A DNA stretch of 64,000 nucleotides from Microvelia longipes (taxonomy: Eukaryota; Arthropoda; Insecta; Hemiptera; Veliidae): NCBI GenBank assembly GCA_018340805.1, contig JACMZG010001914.1:44237407-44301406 (forward strand), in the 5' to 3' direction. Position 1 is the first letter of the stretch; every line of letters begins with the position of its first letter. A program made the position numbers and the translations under genes. The notes below the pieces were generated by a model. It did not search any database, was not told the origin of the DNA, and saw only the letters and a program-made list of their open reading frames with translations. Below, piece after piece: positions 22,795-34,494 of this stretch.

Positions 22795-23230
22795 AATTAA
22801 CATGTCATTAGATTGAAACATATAGATTGTCAAACAAAACTATGTCATTCGATTGACAGTTATAATATTGCCAAACAAAAAACATGTTCTAGTTTATTTT
22901 GACTATATTATTTATTTGTTCAATACAATTATACTCATGTTATCGATTGACATTATATATGCCAAACAGAGACATGTCATCGCATTGAACTTATATGATG
23001 TCAAAGCAACACATGTCAATCAGAATTGACATAATATGTAAATCAAAACATGTTACTGATTGGACAGTATATGGCCAATCAAAACTGGTCATTCGATTGA
23101 CATATATATGATGTCAAATTAAAATCATGTCATTGATTGACATATATATTTGTCAAACAATAACTATGTCAGTGCGTACTTGACATTATTATGTCATAAC
23201 AAAACATTCTATCGGATTTACATAAATGTA
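22795..23230. repeat. Degenerate minisatellite, about 36-bp unit
   Basis: About twelve diverged units of the pattern CATGTCATTCGATTGACATA, then TATGTCAAACAAAA. The paired TGTCA/TGACA boxes give each unit a small inverted repeat. Confidence 0.7.
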
Positions 23231-24639
23231 AGACAAGTCTTAGAGGAATTTGACAAATAAATTTGATAAACTCACTAGGGGTCGGTGGTTCTTGATTGTG
23301 CTTGTGTTTAAAACACAAAAGTATTAGGTTACTACAAGATCATACAACAGAAACTTGGAAATCTCAAAAAAGTATTCCCAACTCAAATCAATGAGTTTGA
23401 TATTTGTGTACTAAAGCGCTACTCTTTAGAGCATATATTTAGCTACATAGTAGCTACGATGTCAACAATGTATTAACTGCTGACTAAGGTAGGACTTGCG
23501 TACTGACTTCTTATTGAAATATTATTACTTGTTTAGAGGACACTATGGTTAAATGTTTGAAACATCGAAAAAGGTAAGCCTGAACCACTTGCTCGTTGTA
23601 AAAATTATATATTGAGTTATATGCATATGAATAGAAGTTAAATTATTACATGAATTCAAAACTACAATATTCAATTGCGTCGGAAGCCGAAAAAATTGGT
23701 TTTATTATAACCTTTTATCTCATATAATGGTTAGAGGTTTCAATGCAGTGTTTCATCTATGTAGTTCCCTGAGAGTCTCCAAAATAATGAAGATTTCATG
23801 GACTCTTCAGTGTTAAGTTTTATAGTATTTATTGATTCTTGTATTGCTCCCTTCTATGTTAATGTATTTCTAATGGCTGCGTGAGTGTTTGTTATTTAAA
23901 CACTCTGAATTACAGAATTATTCATGAATAATATATGTTGTTGTGATCAGTGTTTTCTTTAATTAACTGTGCATTACTATATCAGACTCAGATTCGGCAG
24001 CAGTGTTAGGAAGTGTAGGGATAAGCTCGGTCTGAATGCGTTCTATGAATGCAAATTGAAATCCTGTATTCTATTTGATAACAATTAATATAACTTACCG
24101 AGTGGATTCTTCTGTCGTAAGAGTTTATGTCTGGAATTGTTTTGATAAACGGGCAGCATCTAAAATTACGCTATTTATTCGTATATCCTTGGTTTAAGGC
24201 AACGGAACTTTTATGCCTATTTACAGCATAATTAGAAAGAGTAAAAATTTCATAAACTGATTCTCTGTCTGGTATAATTAAGTTTTCATAGAATTTACAT
24301 ATTAACAAGGTTCGTCCTAATTACCTGCTCATTAACAGAGATCAAGAAAATTTATTACCTTCTGAAATTACTACGTTGGGTTGGACTACGTTGCAAATTT
24401 AGTTTTGTCCGCAACACTTTCATGGAATTATCATTTAACCTGGAAAAATTCAAGTTTAAAAAACGAAATCAGTTGACAGACGACTATTGATTGAAAACTT
24501 ACTTCCCTTGTTCCCTCAGTAACTAGGAAGTTTCTATTTTACTTTTACTTTCCTGTCAATATAAGTAAATGTTATCTCAGAAACAATCTAATAGCAAAAT
24601 TTCATCCTATTTATCCCATCGAGGCACTATAATGACGTT
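23231..24639. other. No recognised gene
   Basis: AT-rich DNA without an open frame above 60 codons and without recognised repeats. Confidence 0.45.
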
Positions 24640-25215
24640 CTTAGTGGTTTTAGCGAATTCCTTTTGGGAAACTTGTTAACAGGATTGGCGTCATGGCGGG
24701 AGTCGAACCTCGGACCATGACCAAAATCCATTTCAAAGGGACCTGATCGCGGAAAAAATTCGTTTCTCAAAACTTGCGCTAAAACCTTTAAAGAAATACC
24801 AACTGAGCTTAGTTTTGTATAATAAACAAGATAAATGTGTGCATTTCCTTAATACAGAAAAAATGAGTTACGAGTAGTGCTTGATAATCGAGTAACTGCT
24901 TAGTTTATAAAGCATAAACAGGAACCTTAGACAAGAAATAAGTTGTTAAGCACGGGAAGACGCATTCCAAAGAAAATTCGCCTGGCATGCGGACCACCGC
25001 GCCAGAATATTTTACTAATGCTTGATATATTTCCTCTTTGTTATCAATGAATAATTAAAATCAATTGCAAGAATTAAATAAAAATCGCTAAAAGATGTGT
25101 CTGTCATTAGATGGTGATGTCAAGTATACGTTTTCAATAGAAATTATATCAAAGAATATTTTGTTAGTTTTAGCGAATTTTCTTTGGAAATTCGCCTAAT
25201 GGGATATTTGATTAA
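24640..25215. repeat. Decayed tRNA-like repeat boxes
   Basis: CATGGCGGGAGTCGAACCTC (about 24690) is the inverse of a tRNA T-arm/B-box sequence (GAGGTTCGACTCC). Boxes of the type TTTTAGCGAATT...TTTGG with AATTCGCCTAATGGGAT appear at about 24648, 25168 and, inverted, near 24750 and 24975. A related GCTTCATGGCGGGAGTCG lies at about 54025. A degraded SINE or tRNA-derived family is likely, but no complete copy is present. Confidence 0.45.
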
Positions 25216-25979
25216 AATTGCTTAATATTATTAGGAACAACGATTTTTAGGGATCGGGTCATTACATTTGGACTGTGTTACTTTTGGTTGGTCTGTGTTA
25301 CTATGTAGCAGTGGATTAACATTAAGACACTCTGCGCCCTAAATTTGGAAAATTAGTAATAAAAGAGGGTAAAAAAATGTGTTAATAAAAAGAATCGGGC
25401 AATCAGTGCAAGGAAAAGAAGCGTCGCTTGATTGAGCCCCAGATGAACTCAAAGCAAAAAATTAATATAGGAAAAACTGTCATCTTTCTGTAAGAAAAGT
25501 CCTTTCCCCAATAAGAAACCCCTTTTAATTTATCATTTAAACATTAGCTTTTTTTATCCTTTCTCTGATTAAGAAAACTGTAACGGAAATTAATCAATTG
25601 GGGAGCCATGTTTTTCCTTTAAAAAAAGTCAGATAAAATGGGTGGTAAAAAAGAATAGAAGCATAAAAAATAACTTTTCCAATTTTCCGGTCTCCACCCG
25701 TACAACCCGCTGTCGACGGCTTTTCGACAGGTGAAAAAAAACTTTGTACGCGTGAGAATGGCAAGGTTTCCCCAATTTTTTTCAGGAGTACATCACCTCA
25801 TCCGAGGCTTTTACCGCCGCACAAGTTTTTAATTCCTTTGGACAGATGGAGGGGGGAATGTTGGTGTCGACTACTTTTACATTTTACAGGAAACCTTTTA
25901 TATGTATTTGGTCTTTTATTTCTATTGACATTTCTTCTTTCGTTTTCTTTGTAAATTTTATCTCCATTATAACCTTAGA
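25216..25979. other. No recognised gene
   Basis: Contains a slightly GC-richer stretch at 25690-25860 (CCGCTGTCGACGGCTTTTCG) with no coding frame or family recognised. Confidence 0.4.
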
Positions 25980-26514
25980 ATAATACTATATATATAGAAG
26001 GAGCTCAGGACCGTAAACACAATTTGTAATTCCACTGAACACGAAAGCCGTTGACTGGTGCACCTAAGTAATGCTGCCAACCTGACAACAAAAACATTAT
26101 TTTAAATACTTGTCATAAATAGCTACTAATGAAGAAAGGATCGTAAAGAACAAATATAATAACTTAAAACACCTGCTGAGTATTTATAAAAACTGGTCTT
26201 AGATAGCAAAAGGGGGCGGAATGCAAGAATCTACATTTAGTTGACGAGGACTACATTTTATATATAATTTTAATAAATACGTTAACTACAATTAAAAATG
26301 CTTTTAAATATTGTATTGCACCGATATTTATATTAGTATTTATGAATAATCAATCTATTAATTAATAATAGAACATAATAGTTCAGCAACCGAAGTATTG
26401 CCAACTTTTTTTTAGAAAATGTATATTATTAGGGGTGCAGCATTACTTAGGGTGACCAGTGAACCGCCTTTCGTTTATCAGTAGTGCTCCCTTCTATATA
26501 TAGTATTATTCTAA
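25978..26514. mobile_element. Terminal-inverted-repeat element, about 535 bp, non-autonomous
   Basis: The left end CTTAGAATAATACTATATAT followed by ATAGAAGGAGC is mirrored by GCTCCCTTCTATATATAGTA followed by TTATTCTAAG at 26489-26514. Inner similarity continues on both arms: the left arm has CCGTTGACTGGTGCACCTAA and AGTAATGCTGC, and the right arm has the inverse GCAGCATTACTTAGGGTGAC and CAGTGAACCG. TA-rich ends are compatible with a Tc1/mariner-type MITE, but no target duplication could be fixed. There is no transposase. Confidence 0.6.
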
Positions 26515-26613
26515 GATTAACATTTCTATTGGAGAACAAAATGTAACTGCAATTAAGACCAATTTTGTCTTAACTTGCGTGAAAATAAATTTGACAATTT
26601 ACTTGATTATAAA

Positions 26614-27112
26614 ATAAATTATAGAATATAATTGTGCAGAGACACCAAGGAAATGTTAACAAGCAAAATGCAATGCTACATCTGGGAACTGTTCCATCAT
26701 TCGACATTCGTCATACTTGATGGCTCGACATAATGTCATGTCCCACTCTGTTTCGTTACAGCCTGAACTCACTCTGTCCTTCAATTAATTCCGAAGAATA
26801 TACTGTGAAGTACTTACCAGAGACGAGCGGTGCTCTCTTACCGCCATCATGCATGGCAAGCAAAACATATATCATTTTGATACTACCGAGTTCTGCAAAA
26901 CATGAATAGTTGACTCAATATAATTGTGCGAGAGACACCAAGGAAATGTAACAAGCAAAATGCAATGCTACATCTGGGAACTGTTCCATCATTCGACATG
27001 TAGCATTGCATTTTGCTTGTTACATTTCCTTGGTGTCTCTCGCACAATTATATTGTGTCAACTATTCATGTTTTGCAAAACTCGGTATATCAAAATGATA
27101 TAAATTATAGAA
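26614..27112. mobile_element. Hammerhead-family element H1, copy C, with tandem plus inverted units and 13-bp target duplications
   Basis: The 13-mer ATAAATTATAGAA lies at 26614-26626 and 27100-27112, with mismatches immediately outside. Inside, the unit start (AATATAATTGTGC followed by GAGACACCAAGG) occurs twice in the same orientation, at about 26625 and 26917. This gives a head-to-tail repeat of about 291 bp. The second unit then folds back at about 27000 into an inverted partial unit ending ATATCAAAATGAT. The hammerhead is lost: TTTCGTTAC joins directly to AGCCTGAAC at about 26759, removing about 25 nt that hold CTGATGA, stem I and the cleavage site. Confidence 0.82.
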
Positions 27113-28269
27113 CCTATAGGAATTCTTCTATAGTTATAGAATCTGTAGAAATGATAAAACCTATAATTTCTGTCGCACTTTAGCCTAAGTAGTGAAATTA
27201 TAACAGACCTTTCGAATTAAAAAAATAATCGTTTATTCCTTCCTCTATTAAAACAATTTGTTTTTTCATAGTTTGTTCGTCGATGTACTTTGTAAATTGA
27301 AGATACCATATATGCTGTGTTCTTGGAGATGCATAGAGTTCCCTGAAATTCCCTTTTATGTCAAAAAGGCTTTCTCCATAAAACGTTTTTCTTGCTTTTA
27401 AATGAAGAACTAACACTAATGATTTGGTGTAAAATCATTTTAATTAATACAGAATTACACATTAAATAAAAAAAAAGAAACTAATTTGGTAATAAAAGAC
27501 AGTATTGAGCCCGCGGCCGGCTGGCCATGCTCCTTGGGTAATGTTTTTTGTCAGTAAATATGCTTATTTTAAAAGTATATTAGGCACTTATTAGTGACTT
27601 AAAAATAACTATGTTTATTTCACAAGTATATATAGAACCTATTAGTAAAGGAGTTGGAAATATGGAATTTAGTTGGTCAATGGAAATATTGAATTTTTGG
27701 TAAATTATTGATAGTCTTGGCTAAATATTTTATTTACCCTTCTAAGGTAAATTATGTTTAATTGGATAATTTCGAATTGTATAAATTGTTCCTGGATAGA
27801 GTTGCAAATAGATGGATATGTTAATTAAACATTTTATTTCAGCTCCCAGCGATTAGACTTATATTAGATTTTTCCTTTGTTGATGATGTTTGTTTGTTTA
27901 GATATTGTAGCCTCAAATAAAAATACTTAAATAATTTCATGAGTACATGTTATCTGTTAAATCATTGCTAAATATTTTAAAAACCTATAAAAATGCCGTA
28001 AAAATAGTTAATGGTTTAATAAAATAAATTGAATGTGACTGTATGATCTATTTAGAGGTCCAATAAATCCTATATTTAAAATATTAAAAATTGTTTTACT
28101 GAGATAAGTTATCAGTACGTAACCTTTTGACAGAAATATAGTTGATTTCTATGAGTTGAATATATCAGGGCACGACCTCACATTTGTTACGGGACCAGGG
28201 CATGACCTCACATTTATTTTAGGATGCATTTGATGATAATTTGATCGTAAGATATTATATGCTATATAC
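27113..28269. other. No recognised gene
   Basis: AT-rich. The minus-strand frame at 27198-27416 (72 codons) has mixed composition, but I recognise no family. It could be a relic of an element or a chance frame. A short duplication of GGGCA(C/T)GACCTCACATTT lies at 28169 and 28198. Confidence 0.4.
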
Positions 28270-28930
28270 CAGGCCTGAGCAAACTACGGCCCGCGGAGCA
28301 TTTTTATGTGGCCCGCGGGCAAAATTAAAATGTTTGAAAAAAGATAAAATAAATTAAAAATAATAAAAATTAGGTATATAAGGAAATAAAGTGTTTAATT
28401 CAAAATTATTATGAAAAGTTAGATTCAAGATAAGGAAAATGGATTGTTACTTTAACTTTAAAGTTGGTGAAACAAAAACTAGTAAGATAAAAACAATTAC
28501 ATAAAGAGCGGCCCCGCCTTTCATATCAATTCATTGTCGGATTTGGCGAATTCTAATTATTTTAGCGATTTTTATTTCACAATAATAAGATAAAAAAGCT
28601 ATTGCATTTGTGAATTGCCGAAAAGGAGTTGATAAAATACAATCCCTTTGATCTTTTATTTCATAGGAATACTTTTTAAAATTATTTTTACACCTAGTAT
28701 TCAAGCAAAATTTGTCTTCAGTATATTTCAAGATCTGACGAGACATTCCGTTTTGTTTTTCCGTTTAGTGCTAAGTTCCCCCAATCCTTATTCTTTGAGA
28801 ATAAATTTACTTTAGTAACACCAGCGTAACTGCGATTTGTTGCGGTTTAGCATGCTTTAAAATTTAAGGATGCGGCCCGCGACAGCTGTAAAAAGACTAA
28901 GGGCCCTTTCCTAGAAATGTTGCCCAGCTG
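28270..28930. mobile_element. Decayed hAT-like transposon with GGCCCGCGG subterminal boxes
   Basis: The left end CAGGCCTGAGCAAACTACGG and the inverse of the right end (CAGCTGGGCAACATTTC) both fit the hAT consensus CAGNGNTGGGCAA. The box GGCCCGCG occurs near both ends (28290, 28313 and 28873), a pattern familiar from hAT elements whose ends read CAAACTACGGCCCGCGG. The outside 8-mers are CTATATAC (28262-28269) and CTATAACA (28931-28938), an imperfect 8-bp target duplication. The interior is AT-rich. The minus-strand frame at 28531-28746 is the only open stretch and shows no clear transposase motif. Confidence 0.65.
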
Positions 28931-28948
28931 CTATAACAGATATTCACA

Positions 28949-28983
<35 letters not shown>

Positions 28984-30397
28984 TATATATTATATTATAT
29001 TATTATAATATATACATATACATATATATTATGTGTAGTTAAACAAAAAATGTAATCCTTTTGGCAGTGTAAGTGGGGGGGGGGGGAGGGTTATTTTAGG
29101 TTTCTTAAGCTCAAAAAATAGAAACTAGAAATAATAATACTCTTTTAAAATTATTTGAAATAAAAATCTATTGATAAGTTCAATATTATGATGTACTGTT
29201 GTCTCACAAATAGGTACAACCTGAAGCACTGTAATCTTTTCTTATCCATTTTTCGTTACGTTTGGTACTGGACTAGTATTATTTGATTGAGGACATGTGG
29301 TTTCCTATAGGGTTTCAGGTAATGACGCTTATATCGAGTAAAGCGGTAACTAAATCATGTCTCTCTATCTTACTATAAGAGTCAGTGTTGCCTTATATTA
29401 GGCAGTTGAGTGATATGCTATAAAATAAGAAAATGCAAGAAATATTAAAATGTATCTAGTCAAGCATATGGAGATTGGAGATGGATTTAAGAGAAAATAT
29501 ATTTCCTTTTAAATATTCACCTCAAATTGAAAAATAAAGGTGTCAGAATGTAGAATAGCGTATGTATTTAAAAACATCAAATAGTCAATTATTGATGTCT
29601 AAGAAAAATAAAAACAGAAAGGAAATATAGTAATGGAGGAAATATGAGTTTTCTAATGTATCTTAAAATGATACGTGAAGCTGTGTTTAAAATAATGATA
29701 TATTATTTCAAAAGATGAAATACGTATTCCACATAAATCTTCAACAAATCAAAATAAAAGAAAATATGAAGAATCGAAAATGTAAGGTATTCGTCTGTTT
29801 GGTTTTATATGCGGAGTCAATTCAGGAATCATATCGGTTTTATAGAGAAAAAAGAACTGATAATGAAAGAAAAAGTAGATATAGAGCTTTTCAGTGGATC
29901 GAGAAATGTTTGAAAATCCTCTCTAAGATCCTCTAATGTTTAAGAAGGATTTTCTAAAGGTTTCCACAACATTTCGAGAAGAAAATTTACTCCTCGCAAA
30001 ACATACGAAGTTACACCTCTGTATAGATTTTCAAAAATGCCGTTTCCAAAGAGGGAGCTTGAAAAGATGAGGTAAGTCCCAAAAAAAAAGATGAAAATAA
30101 CAGAGGGATATAGAAGATTTTTCAATTTATATTTTCTTCCGAGCCTATAAGAGCTTCCTTCTCCACATTTGTGTTAAAAGAAAAACCGAAGTCTATATTC
30201 AAGTTTAGAAAACATAAACCTGCGGTGGAGTCTGTTATCTCTGCAAATATCACTTTATAATATTTTTAGTCTTTCCCAGTAAAATGCCTTAAAGATTTTC
30301 ATTTTACACGAATTTTTATAAAATTTATTTTTATAAACCGAGCAGGTTGTAGTCACTGGAATGAGGCTTCCCAGCTTATCATTACTATATTAAGTTA
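28931..30397. other. No recognised gene; TA microsatellite at 28952-29030 and G12 run at 29075-29086
   Basis: TA-rich palindromic stretches and one poly-G run. The small frames at 29715-29936 and 29940-30125 overlap a weak inverted repeat around 29930 (TTGAAAATCCTCTCTAAGATCC and similar) and have no recognised domain. Confidence 0.45.
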
Positions 30398-31240
30398 TAA
30401 GCTTGTAACTCGGGAGTCACCCGTGGTGTAGTGGTCAAGGTACGCGGTCAATACACAGAATGAATAGACTTTAAACTTCCGAGTTTATTTAGTCATGATT
30501 TCATCAGTCATAGAGTTCAATCCCAGCTCGTGCCTCTGCGATTTTTATGAGAGGGATAAAAATTCTGCGTACCAGCCAGTGGTCTCGAGCCAGTGCGTTG
30601 TCAGGTACTCGTTAAAGATCCCTTACCCTAAATGAAACTGGGTATAGGCAAAATTTAGGACTCTCATAGTAGATTCATTATAATACTATATTGTTTCTGC
30701 CTTGTAGTTTAAAGTGTATGGAGGTTTAGTTTAACAGCGAGGGCACGTGTTGTTCCTAGTTTTCACTAGAATATAAGAGTCAGTGAAAATATGTATGATT
30801 GCTTGAAAAAAGCATGAGAGGAACCATAAAACTCCACGGCTCTTCTGTCTAGATTAGATGAAATATACCCACACTTGAAATTAAAAGGAGTAGAACACTA
30901 TCTTAGGGAGCTGGCAAAAAGGGCCCAACAACGTGGCCTACTTGCCTGGTAGTTACTACCACTCACTACTAATTACTAAGCTTGTATCTTATTATTACTA
31001 TGGTACATCATGACAAACTAGACAGATTGACTCAATCATATTTTTAACAAAGGTAATTATGTCAGTAAGCGAAAAAGTAATTCTTGAGTCCTCATAAACC
31101 TCCTTATAAACTCCTTATAAACCGAGAAGGTTGTAGTCACTGGAATGAGGCTTCCCAGCTTATCTTTACTATGGTACATCATGACAAACTGGACTAATTG
31201 ACTCGTTCGGAAAGCGAAAAAGTAATTCTTGAGTCCTCAG
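30330..31240. repeat. Local tandem duplication interrupted by SINE1
   Basis: TATAAACCGAGCAGGTTGTA, GTCACTGGAATGAGGCTTCC and CAGCTTATC at 30332-30390 recur at 31120-31175. TATGGTACATCATGACAAAC with AAGTAATTCTTGAGTCCTCA at 30999-31095 recurs at 31169-31230. A unit of about 170-200 bp was therefore duplicated, and SINE1 (30408-30976) later inserted into the first copy, between ACTATATTAAG and TATTACTATGG. Confidence 0.7.
30398..30986 (+). mobile_element. tRNA-derived SINE1, full-length copy with 10-bp target duplication
   Basis: The direct repeat TAAGCTTGTA lies at 30398-30407 and 30977-30986. The head has GAGTCACCCGTGGTGTAGTG and GTCAAGGTACGCGG (A-box-like), and a B box GAGTTCAATCCC about 80 nt further on, farther than in a normal tRNA. 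The intervening segment (TTTAAACTTCCGAGTTTATT) is shared with the minus-strand copy at 17375-18058. The body boxes are AAAGATCCCTTACCCTAAAT, GAGGGCACGTGTTGTTCC, ACGGCTCTTCTGTCTAGATT and AAAAAGGGCCCAACAACGTG. The tail ends in CACTCACTACTAATTACT. Best complete copy of the family here, about 570 bp. Confidence 0.85.
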
Positions 31241-32470
31241 CAAATAAATGAACCGACGAACAAGTATAGTTTGAAAATTCCAAAAACAGAGACATTTTTA
31301 TAGCAGGTGTAACTATGAAGTAGAGTGAAGCGGCATCGCTGCGGTGATTCATTTAAACTTACCTAGCGGAGCTACCTTAAACCTACTCTCTCTCGGTAAT
31401 CCTCGAGAACCAACTAAATAAATCCCTTGCGAAGCCTCGGTATTTAAATATTATGGTTCTCTCGTCTTTGACTTGACTGCCCAAGGCGAAAACCCTGCTC
31501 TTCTTCATTGGTAAGCAATTTACCATTTCAAACCAATGAAAACTCTTTACAGCCGTATTTTCCGAAAAAAATCATCAAAATCGCCATAAATATTAAGTTT
31601 TCTTATAACGATTTTTTTTCTGTCTTAGCAGAATAGTGCGGTTAATTTATCGTTTCGGCAAATGAAATAAAATTGATATTGCCTAAGCAATAAAATCCTC
31701 ATTTTCTGGTTTTTAGAAGCATTCATATAGGTACTTTCATGAGTACCTCAATAAGTAATTTGAATTGGCATTACCTTGAAATTAATAAAACATGCAATAC
31801 CTGATAACGTCAAAGTTATTCTGCTACTTTGAATATCTCTATTATATTTCTAAAACAGATATTTCTATTCCATACTCTTTGTAATACTGTATATTTTAAA
31901 TGATTCCTTTTAGGGAGGGGGGATTGAATTTCTTGTAGAAAACCAATTTTGTAATTTCTATTATAAGAAGGGAAATACATTATAAAGGAAATTTAGGGAA
32001 ATGTTTCTTTTCCTCGGAGAGATGCGCTGGTGAAGGGTTTACCCAAATCGGTTCGGAGCATTACTATTAGGGCCCTAATACTTTGATGAAATAAGAATAT
32101 TAGTGAAATAAAATGAAAGGAAACTTTTCCTTGAGATCCTTATTAAAATTAGAAACTTTTATTGGTGGTTTGATGAGAAAAGAAAATGGAAATATTGATT
32201 GAGGAGTGGAATTAATATTTTCATTATTATTTTACTGTTAAAAAATGATAATTTAGATTAAATTTGTTATAATTGTAACTCTACGTTAATGCTGGCACCG
32301 GGTGCTCGGGCTCCTATTATTATTACACAGAACCTTTTTTTTTAATAATTTGATATCTTCGATGTTGATTGAGGAAATGTGAGAGTGCAGGTAACAGCTC
32401 TCCGACGCCTAGTACGTTATAACACTGTTAATATGTCCTGTCCTTATCCATACTGTGAACTTTCTCCAGA
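31241..32470. other. No recognised gene
   Basis: No exon, RNA or repeat recognised. A modestly GC-richer patch lies at 31320-31445. Confidence 0.45.
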
Positions 32471-32600
32471 CAAATACTCAGGTCATCGTCTATTGCCCCT
32501 GTTATCCTATCATTGGTCCAACCACCTGTTCAGGCAAATACTCAGGTCATCGTCTATTGCCCCTGTTATCCTATCATTGGTCCAACCACCTGTTCAGGCC
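32471..32600. repeat. Tandem duplication, two 63-bp units
   Basis: CAAATACTCAGGTCATCGTC starts at 32471 and again at 32534. The two units are identical by eye, ending ACCACCTGTTCAGG. Confidence 0.9.
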
Positions 32601-32999
32601 TAGAGGGCTTAACATGCCTGGCTAGGTTACTGAGGTAGATAGAGCTGGAAATGAACCAGAAAAGTGTAGTGCGGACTGTATAGGATGTGTGGATTGAGTA
32701 AGATAGAATCTTAAAGCTAGACATAAACGAATTTACTAGTAAAATGATTAATATACTTCAGCTTAAGTAAATACAAAAATATGAATAAATATAAGATTTT
32801 GATATGTATCTAGAGGTATGCCTTAATCAAAAGATAATACATTCAAAAGATATCATCCAGCTCAATGCTTAATATGGAAGACTGCTATCTTTTATCATTT
32901 TTTGGATCCCTCATAGCATTATATTCACATATTTTCCCCATCTTTTTAATCTGCTTTTATAATAAATCAATTGTTTTTAAAGCTAATTATCAAGTTATT

Positions 33000-33125
33000 T
33001 ACAAAACCTCCCCCTGACGGCCTTGAGTTGGCCATGAGGTAGGCTTTGTAGTTATTTGCTGTATTTGTAAGAAAACAAAATTGTATGTAAATAAAGCTTT
33101 TCTTTCTGTTCTATTCTATTCTAAT
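33000..33125 (+). repeat. Probable 3' end of a CR1-type non-LTR element with (TTCTA)n tail
   Basis: TTGTATGTAAATAAAGCTTT is followed by a short pentanucleotide tail (TTCTGTTCTATTCTATTCTA). A small hairpin GGCCTTGAGTTGGCC lies just upstream. Short microsatellite tails after a stem-loop are typical of CR1/L2-type elements. No coding sequence is left upstream. Confidence 0.5.
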
Positions 33126-34339
33126 AGTAAAATTAGCAAGCGTAACCTGATTCTGGGTTTCTTAATAACTAATGACTAGTTAAATGAGCCAAACTGGCTT
33201 CTAGGATAATTGACCTAGTAACGTAGGAAATAAGAAAAGCCCTAACTTCTGGAGAGTAGAGGTGCTTTATACCCGCAGGGTGGTACATCCTAAGTACTGT
33301 GGAGTCCGTAGGTGAGGTGAAGTTTGTAGCCATATATCTCGGCCAGGACATCTGATACACTCCTAGGTATATCAGATGTCCAGCGGCATAACAAATAAAT
33401 TCTTAACATCGACAACTAAATACTTAAAATTTAAATGAAGCCGGAATGCGTGTACCTATAAGAATTTTCACGATGTACGCATTTTTTGTAACCTCCCTTC
33501 AACAGGTGGTTTCAATGGCTAATGTAGCCAACCATATGTGTTTAAAGTTGAATCTAAACAAAGACTCGTAAATCTTTGCGAGTCCTTGTTTAGGACTTCC
33601 CCTCTACGATGTCTAATTTGAACATCGAACGGAAGGATAAATGTAGACCTATCTGACCTAATAATTACATCGAAATAAATTCTAGCCTAGGGCATCAAAG
33701 GCGTTAGTAAAGAAATGTTTAAAAACCTAAACACCACCGAAATGGCGAAAAATCACATTTTTGAAAATTACAGCTTGTTACTGCGGTAGTATTGCTGGAC
33801 GGAATGAGCCGAAACTCTAGATATTTTGTTCTTTCAATATGTCTACATTTACATGAGCTGTACATGGCAGAGGATAGCCTTGGACAGAGAAGAGTGGAAA
33901 AGGTTGAGGAAATTATATTCACACGTATATTTATACAAAAACTAAATTTAATTTAATATTGTTTAGAGAATGAGATGAATGGAAATAAATAAATAAATTA
34001 AAATTAAATAAGTTAGATTATAATATTAAATAAACAGACGAACAAATTAATTAAAATAAATATAAACAACCTTAATTAAAAACATAAAAAATTTCAAGTA
34101 GTATAAACAATCAAATAGTAATATAACCAATAAAGTAAAAATAAAATAAATAAAACAAAATATAATTACGACACAAAATAAAATAACATTTTTGTTAGAA
34201 AATATGTAGAATAGTATAGTAATAGAAATAGAATATGTTATAATAGTAAAATTGTAAATTATATAATACAGAATTATGAAATGATTAAATATGGTAAAAA
34301 TTATACGTTAATTATTTAGTTTTATGTTATGTGTAAATG
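33126..34339. other. No recognised gene; hairpin at about 33343-33383 and A-rich stretch at 33950-34320
   Basis: GGACATCTGATAC and its inverse GTATATCAGATGTCC face each other across CACTCCTAG. The A-rich stretch may be part of the 3' region of the next element. Confidence 0.4.
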
Positions 34340-34485
34340 TAAAGTGGTAACTCTAAACCCAAAAGGGATACCTCGGCTTCTGGCCAATTTAAAATCAGAT
34401 TGTAAATATAAAATATAGATTGCATGTTAATTAAGTGTAGAATGTTGATTTTAATAAAAGGTTATTTATTTTATTTATTTATTTT
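34340..34485 (+). repeat. Probable 3' end of a non-LTR element with (TTTA)n tail
   Basis: CCAAAAGGGATACCTCGGCT and TCTGGCC are followed by AATAAAAGGTTATTTATTTT and then ATTTATTTATTTT, resembling 3' ends of Jockey/CR1-type elements. The coding part is absent. Confidence 0.5.
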
Positions 34486-34494
34486 AATATGTCT

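Noticed and set aside
24690..24720. tRNA gene on minus strand
   Set aside because: Only a T-arm-like box is present. The rest does not fold as a tRNA, and a similar box occurs near 54025, so it is a repeat fragment.
29715..30125. Two adjacent small open frames
   Set aside because: Basic or hydrophobic composition typical of AT-rich DNA, with no known family.
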